Assembly: GCA_946631935.1 (NCBI GenBank) | Contig: CAMPAP010000010.1 | Location: 1 to 19,565, forward strand | Length of the DNA: 19,565 nucleotides | Source: an uncultured Lachnospiraceae bacterium | Lineage (GTDB): Bacteria; Bacillota; Clostridia; Lachnospirales; Lachnospiraceae | Reading direction: 5' to 3' | Part shown: piece by piece, positions 7,617-15,719 of the stretch | Layout: each line of letters begins with the position of its first letter | Position numbering within the stretch: the stretch's first letter is position 1 | The notes under the pieces: model-generated | Seen by the model: the letters and a program-made list of their open reading frames with translations, nothing else | The model's database searches: none | Told to the model about the DNA's origin: nothing | Made by a program: the position numbers and the translations under genes

Positions 7617-7645
7617 TTGACTTTGCATATTTGCAGTCCTATTAT
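7617..7645 (+). promoter_or_regulatory. htpG promoter
   Basis: TTGACT (-35, 7617-7622) and TATTAT (-10, 7640-7645) are separated by exactly 17 bases. This sigma-A-type promoter, with five of six matches in each box, would start RNA near 7652 and give a leader of about 70 bases. The CIRCE operator lies directly upstream. Confidence 0.85.
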
Positions 7646-7706
7646 TATCTTTGTTGAGAAAAAATAATACGGCAGCGTACCCATACGATGCCGGAGATAT
7701 GCTGAC

Positions 7707-7712
7707 AGGAGG
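7707..7712 (+). promoter_or_regulatory. Strong ribosome binding site of htpG
   Basis: A perfect AGGAGG eight bases before ATG 7721. The in-frame TTG at 7718 is only five bases away and is the poorer start. Confidence 0.8.
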
Positions 7713-7720
7713 CGATTTTG

Positions 7721-9826
7721 ATGAACGAAAAAATGGGAACTCTTTCAATCGATTCCGAAAATATATTTCCCATAATCAAAAAGTGGATGTATTCGGATCA
7801 TGATATTTTCTACAGGGAACTGGTATCAAACGGATGCGATGCCGTTACCAAACTTAAAAAGCTTGATATGATGGGAGAGTATTCTCTTCCGGATGGCTAT
7901 AAGGGCAGAGTCGATGTATGTGTGGATCCTGCGTCAAAGACCATAACCGTTACGGATAACGGTCTTGGAATGACAGCTGATGAGGTTGAGGAATACATCA
8001 CAAGGATTGCTTTTTCCGGAGCTACCGATTTTATCGAAAAATACAAGGATAAGAGCTCTTCTGACCAGATAATAGGTCATTTCGGTCTCGGTTTTTATTC
8101 TTCATTCATGATCGCGGATGAAGTCCATATCGACACACTTTCGTATAAAGAGGGAGCTGAGGCTGTTCACTGGGAGTGCGACGGCGGAACGTCATACAGC
8201 ATAGCATCCGGTGACAGAAAAGAAGTTGGTACAACCATTACTCTTTTTGTGAATGAGGACTGCCTGGAGTTCTGCAATGAATACAAGGCAAGGGAGGTTC
8301 TTAAGAAATATTGCGGATTCATGCCCACAGAGATCTACCTTACAAAGAAGAATGATGATTCCACGGAAACCATAGATCTCGAAGATAAGAAAGATGACGA
8401 TGTTGTGATCGAGGAGATCCATCCTACCGTTGAAAAGAAGGACGACGGAACCGAAGAGACCAAGGGCAAGGAGAGACTTAAGATCAAAAAGCGTCCCGAG
8501 CTCATTAACGATCCCAATCCTCTCTGGACAAGGAATCCTTCCGAGTGCACGAAGGATGATTATCTTGAGTTCTACCGTAAGGTATTCCAGGATTACAAAG
8601 AGCCTCTTTTCTGGATCCACCTTAACATGGATTATCCCTTCAACCTCAAGGGAATCCTTTATTTCCCCAAGATCAACATGGAATACGAATCCATTGAGGG
8701 AACCATCAAGCTCTATAACAACCAGGTATTTATCGCTGACAATATAAAGGAGGTCATTCCGGACTTTTTGATGCTCCTTAAGGGAGTCATAGACTGCCCG
8801 GATCTTCCTCTTAACGTTTCAAGAAGCGCCCTTCAGAATGACGGATTTGTAAATAAGATCTCCGAGTACATATCCAAGAAGGTTGCGGAAAAGCTCTCCG
8901 GAATGTGCAAGACCGAGAAGGAAGAGTATGAAAAGTACTGGGATGACATATCTCCTTTCATCAAGTACGGATGTCTCAGAGATGATAAATTCTGTACCAA
9001 GATGAATGACTACATCCTTTTCAAAAATATTGACGGAAAATATCTGACACTTCCCGAGTGCCTTGAGACAAAGCCCATTGACACCGAAGAAGGTGAAAAT
9101 GAAGAAGATAAGGATAAAGAGTCCGGAAAAGAAGCTGAAAATGAATCTGAAGCAGCTGCGGATAAAGAGACCGAAAATGCTGACGGATCAGATGATAAAG
9201 AGGCTAAAGAAAAGATCATCTACTATGCAACTGATGTACAGCAGCAGAGCCAGTATATAGCAATGTTCAAGGCATCAGGAACAGACGCTGTAGTCCTTAC
9301 ACACCCCATCGATATGGACTTTATCCAGCAGCTTGAAAGAAAGAATGAAGGCGTTAAGTTCATGCGTATCGATGCCGATCTTACCGATGCCATGAAGGCT
9401 AAGACAGGTAAGAAAGCGGAAGAAGAGCTGGGAGAACTTAAGGATAAGATCGAAAAGATCATGAAGAAGGTCCTTAAAAAGGATAAGATCGAGATAAAGG
9501 TTGAGAAACTCAAGAATAAAAAAGTAGCATCAATGCTGGTTCTTTCAGAGGAGACCAGGAGAATGCAGGATATGATGAAGCGTTATGCGGCTTCCGGTAT
9601 GGGACTCGGGAATTTCGGAAACGAAGGAGAAACTCTTATCCTGAACGCATCACATCCTCTTGTTAAATATGTGACCGAGCATGAAGACGGTAAAAATACA
9701 AGAATGATATGTGAACAGCTTTATGATCTTGCAAAGATCCAGCAGGCACCCCTTTCAGCTGATGATATGGCAGCATTTATCACAAGGAGCAATGATATTC
9801 TTATGCTTCTTGCAGAGGATAAATAA
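7721..9826 (+). CDS. htpG: Hsp90-family molecular chaperone HtpG
   Basis: A 701-residue cytosolic ATP-dependent chaperone dimer. The N-terminal GHKL ATPase domain (about 1-210) shows IFYRELVSNGCDAVTKL (E33 and N37 for catalysis and Mg), TVTDNGLGM (D79 for adenine), RIAFSGATDF and the lid IIGHFGLGFYSSFM. The middle domain (about 255-545) has FWIHLNMDYPFNLKGILYFP and the catalytic-Arg loop PLNVSRSALQND (R368). The C-terminal dimerisation domain ends in a short acidic tail. It is longer than the roughly 625 residues of E. coli or Bacillus HtpG: a charged linker (about 210-255) joins N and middle domains, and a Glu/Lys/Asp-rich insert (about 452-498) interrupts the middle domain. SNGCDAV replaces the usual SNASDA, and Ser follows the catalytic Arg where Glu is usual. 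Controlled by CIRCE; monocistronic. Confidence 0.96.
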   Translation: MNEKMGTLSIDSENIFPIIKKWMYSDHDIFYRELVSNGCDAVTKLKKLDMMGEYSLPDGYKGRVDVCVDPASKTITVTDNGLGMTADEVEEYITRIAFSGATDFIEKYKDKSSSDQIIGHFGLGFYSSFMIADEVHIDTLSYKEGAEAVHWECDGGTSYSIASGDRKEVGTTITLFVNEDCLEFCNEYKAREVLKKYCGFMPTEIYLTKKNDDSTETIDLEDKKDDDVVIEEIHPTVEKKDDGTEETKGKERLKIKKRPELINDPNPLWTRNPSECTKDDYLEFYRKVFQDYKEPLFWIHLNMDYPFNLKGILYFPKINMEYESIEGTIKLYNNQVFIADNIKEVIPDFLMLLKGVIDCPDLPLNVSRSALQNDGFVNKISEYISKKVAEKLSGMCKTEKEEYEKYWDDISPFIKYGCLRDDKFCTKMNDYILFKNIDGKYLTLPECLETKPIDTEEGENEEDKDKESGKEAENESEAAADKETENADGSDDKEAKEKIIYYATDVQQQSQYIAMFKASGTDAVVLTHPIDMDFIQQLERKNEGVKFMRIDADLTDAMKAKTGKKAEEELGELKDKIEKIMKKVLKKDKIEIKVEKLKNKKVASMLVLSEETRRMQDMMKRYAASGMGLGNFGNEGETLILNASHPLVKYVTEHEDGKNTRMICEQLYDLAKIQQAPLSADDMAAFITRSNDILMLLAEDK

Positions 9827-9879
9827 AGGATGGACAAACGCCCTATCAAAGGCTTAAACATCGGCCTGATGTAAGGCGC

Positions 9880-9907
9880 AGGGCAGCCCCTGAGGGCTGC
9901 CCTTTTT
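9880..9907 (+). terminator. Intrinsic terminator of htpG
   Basis: A ten-base-pair GC-rich stem, AGGGCAGCCC (9880-9889) with GGGCTGCCCT (9894-9903), loop CTGA, followed by a T-run to 9907. A strong rho-independent terminator that separates htpG from the next operon. Confidence 0.95.
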
Positions 9908-9908
9908 G

Positions 9909-9937
9909 TTTACTTAATGCCCGAAATTTGCTATAAT
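9909..9937 (+). promoter_or_regulatory. Promoter of the DUF5717/DUF5716 operon
   Basis: TTTACT (-35, 9909-9914), a 17-base spacer, then a consensus TATAAT (-10, 9932-9937) with an extended TGC just before it. The RNA start would be near 9944, leaving a leader of about 28 bases. The -35 touches the end of the htpG terminator. Confidence 0.8.
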
Positions 9938-9971
9938 TTCAGTATCTGTGTAAACTTGGAGAAATATGTAA

Positions 9972-12900
9972 ATGCGCCGCGTTTTAAACAGGATTTTACA
10001 GGGCAATTACACATCTGAAGATCTTTCTCTTGATTTTTCATGTTCCCGGATAGAATTGGATATTCCGGCAGGTGAAGAATATGAGGGCTCTTTTCACATA
10101 TATTCATCTTCCGATATCATTCCGGAAGGAAAAGTCGTATCTTCAGACCTCAGGATGGAACTTATCTCCGATACCATAACAGGCTCCGATACCGAGATCA
10201 CATACAGACTGGTTAAAAATTACTGTTCCGAGGGAGATACTGTAAAGGGCGTGTTTTCCGTGATCTCCAATATGGGAGAGTATTATATTCCTTTTTCCGT
10301 CAGCATAGTAAGACCTGTTCCCGATTCACAGGTTGGCCATGTCAAGAATCTTTTCCATTTTACGAATCTTGCCAGGGCAAACTGGGCTGAAGCGGTTTCG
10401 TTATTCTATTCCAAAAATTTCCCCCATGTGATAGCGGATGCCGATGCGCAGACCATTCTTACTTATAATGCCCTGTCGAGCCAGAGAGGTTCCGAGATCG
10501 CCGTTGAGGAATTCCTTATCTACACAGGCAAAAAGTCTCTTGTCACATACTCCTGCAAGGAAGGCGAGATCAAGATAAATGTCCCCACAAGAGAGAGGGG
10601 CACCGGCCTTAAGGAGATAGTTATTGAGATCGGCAGGGACGGATGGGGATATACCCGTCTTAATGTAAAATGCGAGGGGGATTTCCTTTTCACCGAGACC
10701 AAGACTCTTAACGAAGCTGATTTTTCGGGAAATATCTGCTCTCTGAAGCTTTTTATAGATTCTTCGGGATGTGCGCCGGGACTTCATCCGGGCAAGATCA
10801 TACTTTACAATTCCTATACCGAGCTGACGGTGCCTGTATGGCTGAGCGTGGGATCCAAGACCAGATCCCTTTCTTCCGATGTTGCAAGAAAATCCCTCTT
10901 TGTAAAGATCATGGAGGGATATATCGGAAATATGCTTGGCGAAAAGGAAGGGTCTTCTTTTATAGCCGAGATGAGCAGGCTCACAGACCAGCTGCTTACT
11001 TTGGATGAATACAGTATAACAGCCAAGCTCATGCAGGCGCATCTGCTGAATTTACAGGGCAGGCAGAGTGAGTTTGAGTGGACCTGCGGCTTTGCTTCCG
11101 AGCTTTTGGATAAGAATGAAGCCGGAAGGGCCAAGAATTCAAAGTCCTATGTTCTGGATGTTTCATATCTTGATTATCTGCAGATACGAAGCGAAGATGC
11201 CGCCGCTTCAAACAGAGCCCGCAGACATCTTGAAGATATGTCCAGAAGGTTCAGGGATGACTGGAGGGTCAGATGGCTTTTTGCCAGAGTGCGCTACGAG
11301 GAAAACGGTGATGTGAGCGCTTTGTGGGAGGCTATGAGAAGTCTTTGCCAGGAAGGATCCAACAGCCCTGTTATCTATGCTGAGGGAGTAATGCTCCTTA
11401 AGGATAATACATCACTTGCAACAGAACCCGACAGGTATTCTTTACAGACCATTCTTTTCGGATTGAAAAAAGGGATCCTGGGTGAGGAGATAAAGGAAAC
11501 GCTTCTTTTTATTTCCGAAAGAAGCCGCCACTCCCTTCCACTGCTTCTTAAGGATCTTGAGCTGATGTATAATGTCAGCCCCGATAACCGCATTCTTGAG
11601 GAGATCTGTTCACAGCTCATACGCAGCTACAGACATGACGGTGAATCTGCCGTCTGGTATAAGAGAGCCGTTGTTGAAGATATAAGGCTTACCAATCTGT
11701 ATGAGAATTATGTCATGAGTCTTGATGAGGATTCCTTCGTTGATATCCCCGGAAATGTGCTCAAGTATTTTTCCATGTCCAGTACACTGGATGATGCTCA
11801 TACGGCAAGTCTTTTTTACTACATTGTCAGACACAAAAAAGATATCGGAAATCTCTATGACGTGTACAAACCGCGCATGGAAGATTTTGCCATGGAGCAG
11901 ATACATAAGGGTATCATCACAAGGCATCTTGCCTGTGTTTACTATGATGTCATATCTCCCGCATCCCTTGACAGAAATAACGCAAGGATCTTTGCAGACA
12001 TGCTCTTCAGTGTATGGCTTCAGTCTTCGAATCCCAGATTCGTCAAGGCATATGTTTACCAGAGGGGCTTCAGGCATCCCTGGGAGTACAAGCTCACGGA
12101 CGGATGCGGATGGGTATCTGTGTACGGGAATGACTATATAATCGCTCTTGAAGATACATCGGGTAACAGATTTGTCAGAAGTGCCGACTATACCCTTGAA
12201 AAACTCATGCTTCCCGGAAAGTTCCTGAAAGCGGTCTCGGACTGTGTTTATGATAATGACCGGTTCAATATGTATGTCCTTTCGTCCGGCGGAGGCGAAG
12301 ATGAGATAGATGACGGAAATATCTTAAGATATCAGAACCTGTCATCCAGTGAAGAACTTGATTCGGATACCGTTTATATGTACCGTCTTAAGATCCTTGA
12401 TTATCTTGCTTCAAAAGGAGAGAGGGCTTCGCTTGTAAACGGCATATCCCATTTAAGACCCGAGAAGATGTCGGTATCGGACAGGTGCGAGCTTATGAGG
12501 CTCATGCTGATGGCCCCCGACTATACCCCCATATACAATCTCATTAAGACCTGCGGACCATATTTTGCGGATCCCAGATATATGCAGACATTCCTTGACA
12601 GACAGCTGCAGGGACTTGAGGAGGAGGATGAGCTCCTTACGGCATCCGCGATCTACTGCATCAGCCTGGGAAAAAAGGACGGCATCATACTCAGCTATCT
12701 TGCATCTTACTATAAAGGGCAGTGCAAGGATCTTCGCAATATCTGGAAAATGTCCGGAGGATACGGCGTTGACAGGAAGGTCCTTGAAGAGAGAATGATC
12801 ATCCAGATGCTTTACAGCGGCGCTTTTGTGGGAGAAAGGGGCGAGATATTCGAAGATTATATCCTCCAGGATCCGGATAAGGACGTTGTAAAGGCATTTC

Positions 12901-13598
12901 TTCTCCAGTCCTGTTATGATTATTTTGTCCACGAAAAACTCATTTCTCCCAATGTTTTTTCACAGCTGTCACAGCTTGAGGAGGAAGGATCCGAACTTCC
13001 CAAGGAGGCAGCTTTAGCGTACCTAAAATATTATGCGGAAAATCCCAGGATCATTGATGATGGTATAAGAGAGAAGATCATAAAACTTCTTGGATACATG
13101 ATGAAAAACAGGATACATCTTTCCCTGTTCCAAAACTTTTTGTCGGAAGAATCCTTCCCTCAGGGAGATTTAAGGACTGCTCTTTTAGAGGTTATGGATG
13201 TCATGTGCGACAGGACCATAATCGATTACAGGGTAAGTGAGGGAGGCAGTGCCATCATCCATTACACCTTTGCGGATCCTGATGCCGATGACGGCGACTA
13301 CAAGGAAGAACGTATGAGAGAGGTCTGCGGAGGGGTATGCTTCAAAGAGTTCGTTCTCTTTTTCGGGGAGAGCATTCAGTATTACATCACTGAGGAAACC
13401 TCATCAGGTTCCGAACTTAAGACAAGCGGTGTCCTTCGTAAGAACGATTATTTAGGCCCCGAGGGCAATTCAAGGTTCGGCATTATCTCTGACATGCTGG
13501 TAAGCAATACCATGAAGGATTTTGATACTTTTGACAGACTTTATGCCGAATACTACAAGAAGGAATTCCTGAACAGAAAACTGTTTAAGCTGGAGTGA
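9972..13598 (+). CDS. Very large DUF5717-type protein, beta modules plus helical repeats
   Basis: A 1208-residue protein with no signal peptide or clear membrane helix, so probably cytoplasmic. Residues about 20-115 form a beta-rich module (IELDIPAGEEYEGSFHIYSS, GVFSVISNMGEYYIPFSVSI). A linker, FTNLARANWAEAVSLFYSKNFP (130-151), leads to a second beta module (about 188-295). From about 305 to 1070 the chain is almost all helices in TPR-like pairs (for example SITAKLMQAHLLNLQGRQSEFEWTCG, split around 348-373), a solenoid suited to binding partners. A C-terminal beta/alpha segment (about 1078-1208) closes it. The N-terminal pattern matches my memory of DUF5717, which I recall only from Lachnospiraceae and relatives next to DUF5716; function unknown. 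The start has GGAG ten bases upstream. The next gene begins one base after the stop. Scaffold or co-chaperone is a guess. Confidence 0.8.
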   Translation: MRRVLNRILQGNYTSEDLSLDFSCSRIELDIPAGEEYEGSFHIYSSSDIIPEGKVVSSDLRMELISDTITGSDTEITYRLVKNYCSEGDTVKGVFSVISNMGEYYIPFSVSIVRPVPDSQVGHVKNLFHFTNLARANWAEAVSLFYSKNFPHVIADADAQTILTYNALSSQRGSEIAVEEFLIYTGKKSLVTYSCKEGEIKINVPTRERGTGLKEIVIEIGRDGWGYTRLNVKCEGDFLFTETKTLNEADFSGNICSLKLFIDSSGCAPGLHPGKIILYNSYTELTVPVWLSVGSKTRSLSSDVARKSLFVKIMEGYIGNMLGEKEGSSFIAEMSRLTDQLLTLDEYSITAKLMQAHLLNLQGRQSEFEWTCGFASELLDKNEAGRAKNSKSYVLDVSYLDYLQIRSEDAAASNRARRHLEDMSRRFRDDWRVRWLFARVRYEENGDVSALWEAMRSLCQEGSNSPVIYAEGVMLLKDNTSLATEPDRYSLQTILFGLKKGILGEEIKETLLFISERSRHSLPLLLKDLELMYNVSPDNRILEEICSQLIRSYRHDGESAVWYKRAVVEDIRLTNLYENYVMSLDEDSFVDIPGNVLKYFSMSSTLDDAHTASLFYYIVRHKKDIGNLYDVYKPRMEDFAMEQIHKGIITRHLACVYYDVISPASLDRNNARIFADMLFSVWLQSSNPRFVKAYVYQRGFRHPWEYKLTDGCGWVSVYGNDYIIALEDTSGNRFVRSADYTLEKLMLPGKFLKAVSDCVYDNDRFNMYVLSSGGGEDEIDDGNILRYQNLSSSEELDSDTVYMYRLKILDYLASKGERASLVNGISHLRPEKMSVSDRCELMRLMLMAPDYTPIYNLIKTCGPYFADPRYMQTFLDRQLQGLEEEDELLTASAIYCISLGKKDGIILSYLASYYKGQCKDLRNIWKMSGGYGVDRKVLEERMIIQMLYSGAFVGERGEIFEDYILQDPDKDVVKAFLLQSCYDYFVHEKLISPNVFSQLSQLEEEGSELPKEAALAYLKYYAENPRIIDDGIREKIIKLLGYMMKNRIHLSLFQNFLSEESFPQGDLRTALLEVMDVMCDRTIIDYRVSEGGSAIIHYTFADPDADDGDYKEERMREVCGGVCFKEFVLFFGESIQYYITEETSSGSELKTSGVLRKNDYLGPEGNSRFGIISDMLVSNTMKDFDTFDRLYAEYYKKEFLNRKLFKLE

Positions 13599-13599
13599 T

Positions 13600-14859
13600 A
13601 TGTTAAAACTTCCCGGTGGCTTCGGAGGAAGCGGAAAAAGATATATCGTTGGTTTTGATCTGAGTGATTCCTACTGCGCACTCAGCTATTGCTGTGACAA
13701 GGGCGATATCCGTACCGTCTCTCTGGTCATGGGATCCGAGGAGTATTCCATTCCCATGGCACTTTCAAAAAGACACGGTGCCGGCCAGTGGTTTTTCGGA
13801 AATGAAGCCTATACATCAGCGGATGCAGGAGAGAGCATTCTGGTAGAGGATATATATACCAAGGCTCTTGCGGGAGAGGATACACAGATAGACGGACTGG
13901 TTTACGGTGCCGTAAGTCTTCTGACCCTTTATCTTAAGAGATGTTTCGGGCTGCTTCAGAGTGTCGGCTCCTTTGACAGGATGGATGCGGTGATGTTCAC
14001 CCTGCCCGAAGTATCATCCAATTCCATTTCCGTCATCAGAAAGTCCTTAGAGGGTCTTCATATTAAGACCGACAGGATCTTTTTCATGGCTCATTCCGAA
14101 AGCTTTTTCAGATATGTGATAAATGAACCCGGGGATATGATCAGAAAAAATCCTCTTCTTTTCACGGTTGAGGATAAGGGCTTGTCCCTTGTAAAGCTTA
14201 ATATAAACAGGTTCACCACACCCAAGGTCGTACATGCGGAAAAGACAAGATTTGATCTTCCAAGAGACAGGAGCACTCTTCCCGATGAGCTTGATAATAC
14301 CCTTCTTCGGGCATCCCAGGGAGTCAGCGAGAAGATAGCCGATTATTCTTTTTATCTTGTGGGTGAAGATTTTTCCGAAGACATACTGCGCAATTCCCTT
14401 AAGTACATGTGTTCAAAGGGAAGGGTGTACGGCGGCATCAATCTCTTCTCAAGGGGAGCGGTCTATGCGCTTTTAGACAGGGAAGGAAAATCCGACTACG
14501 TATTCCTTGGGGATGACAAGCTTTCCAATAATATAGGCATGAAGCTTTTAAGTCAGGGTGCCGAAGTATACTATGCACTTCTTGATGCAGGCATCTGCTG
14601 GTATGATGCCGAGAGTTTTGTTGAATTTTATGTTCAGGGGACGAACGTCATAACCCTTTCCGCCGAATCCATCAAGGAAAACCATAAGTCGGATGTTGTG
14701 ATAACCCTTGAAGGATATGAAGGGAATCTTACAAGAATGAGGCTGACTGTATCAATGAAAGATACATCGGTCCTTCGCGTTGTTATAGAAGATCTGGGTC
14801 TTGGAGCTTTTACCGGGACCAAGGCAAATAAATGGGAAGAGGAGATAGCACTTCCGTAA
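13600..14859 (+). CDS. DUF5716-type, Hsp70/ASKHA-like protein with degenerate nucleotide motifs
   Basis: A 419-residue soluble protein. It begins like an Hsp70/actin-fold ATPase: YIVGFDLSDSYCALSY (15-30) sits where Hsp70 has GIDLGTT, with D20 kept but the Gly-Thr lost. LLFTVEDKGLSLVKL (186-200) falls where the DxGGGT phosphate-2 loop should be, without the glycines. FYLVGEDFSEDILRNSL (251-267) and NLFSRGAVYAL (281-291) resemble the adenosine motif and the following NPDEAVA helix. Residues about 300-405 form a beta-rich tail (TRMRLTVS, VLRVVIEDLG) reminiscent of the Hsp70 substrate-binding sandwich. The N-terminus fits my recollection of DUF5716. It probably binds nucleotide weakly or not at all. 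The start lies one base after the DUF5717 stop, with GGAG in that gene's last codons; its end overlaps the next gene. Family likely; Hsp70 kinship is inference. Confidence 0.75.
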   Translation: MLKLPGGFGGSGKRYIVGFDLSDSYCALSYCCDKGDIRTVSLVMGSEEYSIPMALSKRHGAGQWFFGNEAYTSADAGESILVEDIYTKALAGEDTQIDGLVYGAVSLLTLYLKRCFGLLQSVGSFDRMDAVMFTLPEVSSNSISVIRKSLEGLHIKTDRIFFMAHSESFFRYVINEPGDMIRKNPLLFTVEDKGLSLVKLNINRFTTPKVVHAEKTRFDLPRDRSTLPDELDNTLLRASQGVSEKIADYSFYLVGEDFSEDILRNSLKYMCSKGRVYGGINLFSRGAVYALLDREGKSDYVFLGDDKLSNNIGMKLLSQGAEVYYALLDAGICWYDAESFVEFYVQGTNVITLSAESIKENHKSDVVITLEGYEGNLTRMRLTVSMKDTSVLRVVIEDLGLGAFTGTKANKWEEEIALP

Positions 14860-15719
14860 TGGCTGCAAGGATAACACTCAGTATAGGTTTATATTCACAG
14901 ATCCCCTATGTGATACCGGGCATTGAGATACCGGTATACTGCATAGAGGAGCTTTGCGTTGCCGTCAGGGAAAACGCCATGCTGATAGATGATCAGATAA
15001 TGAATAAATCCCTTATCGAGTGGATCAGCAGGGATCTTTCCCTCAGAGAACTTGCGGATGCGCTTTTGGGCATAATGAATTCCCACGGAAGCGTCAGCGA
15101 TTTTTGCAGGTATTTTCTTGAGTATACCGGGCTTTTTGACAGGGCTGAAGTTTATGAGATAACAAAGCTCCTTGCCATGGGAGTAGGAATGTCCGTAATG
15201 GAACGCCAGAAAAAGCAGGCTGATACCCTGGCAGAGCACGGTAATTACGAAGCCGCAATACATGCATATAAAAATATAATCGAAAAATGGTCTGATGCAG
15301 GTGATACGTCATCCGATTCGGTGACCATACTTATGGGAAATATATACAATAATCTCGGAGTCTCGTATGCCGGGATGATGAAATATTCTCTGGCGGCGCT
15401 TGCGTTTAAAAAAGCGGGGGAATGTGATCCCACCCCCGAACACCGTCATTCCTATACCGCAGCCTTAAGGCTTTCCATGTCCGGTACGGATTTTATCAAA
15501 TATGTTGCCTTAAATCCCGAGCTTGGTCCCGATTCCATTGCTATGGAAGGGGAGATAGAAAAACTCACGGAAGAATATGAGACCGAGGGAGAGGGAATGA
15601 GTCGCATGATAATGAAGAATGCCAGGGAGCAGATGGACAGGTCCGAGATTGCATCGGATAATGAGAAGATCCTGGATGAACTGAAAAAAGATTACAAGAG
15701 CAAGATGCATGTGAACTGA
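14859..15719 (+). CDS. TPR-repeat protein of the DUF5717/DUF5716 operon
   Basis: A 286-residue soluble protein if started at ATG 14859, which overlaps the previous stop (TAATG). An in-frame ATG at 14832 would add nine residues and has only a weak AAGG site; both are possible, and I prefer 14859 because a conserved-looking fold begins at MAARITLSIGL. Residues 1-45 are beta-rich (IPYVIPGIEIPVYCIEELC). A helical region follows, then at least two tetratricopeptide repeats: QADTLAEHGNYEAAIHAYKN (about 120-139) and NIYNNLGVSYAGMMKYSLAA (about 161-180) with AFKKAGECDP. The C-terminal third is charged and helical, perhaps a coiled coil. TPR domains bind peptide tails of partners; with an Hsp70-like neighbour and Hsp90 one operon upstream, a co-chaperone role is a tempting but untested inference. 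It ends in a TGATG overlap with the next gene. Confidence 0.8.
   Translation: MAARITLSIGLYSQIPYVIPGIEIPVYCIEELCVAVRENAMLIDDQIMNKSLIEWISRDLSLRELADALLGIMNSHGSVSDFCRYFLEYTGLFDRAEVYEITKLLAMGVGMSVMERQKKQADTLAEHGNYEAAIHAYKNIIEKWSDAGDTSSDSVTILMGNIYNNLGVSYAGMMKYSLAALAFKKAGECDPTPEHRHSYTAALRLSMSGTDFIKYVALNPELGPDSIAMEGEIEKLTEEYETEGEGMSRMIMKNAREQMDRSEIASDNEKILDELKKDYKSKMHVN

Noticed and set aside
9830..9874. 14-codon frame (MDKRPIKGLNIGLM) after htpG
   Set aside because: The ATG sits immediately beside the only purine-rich stretch, leaving no spacing for a ribosome site. Too short to support.
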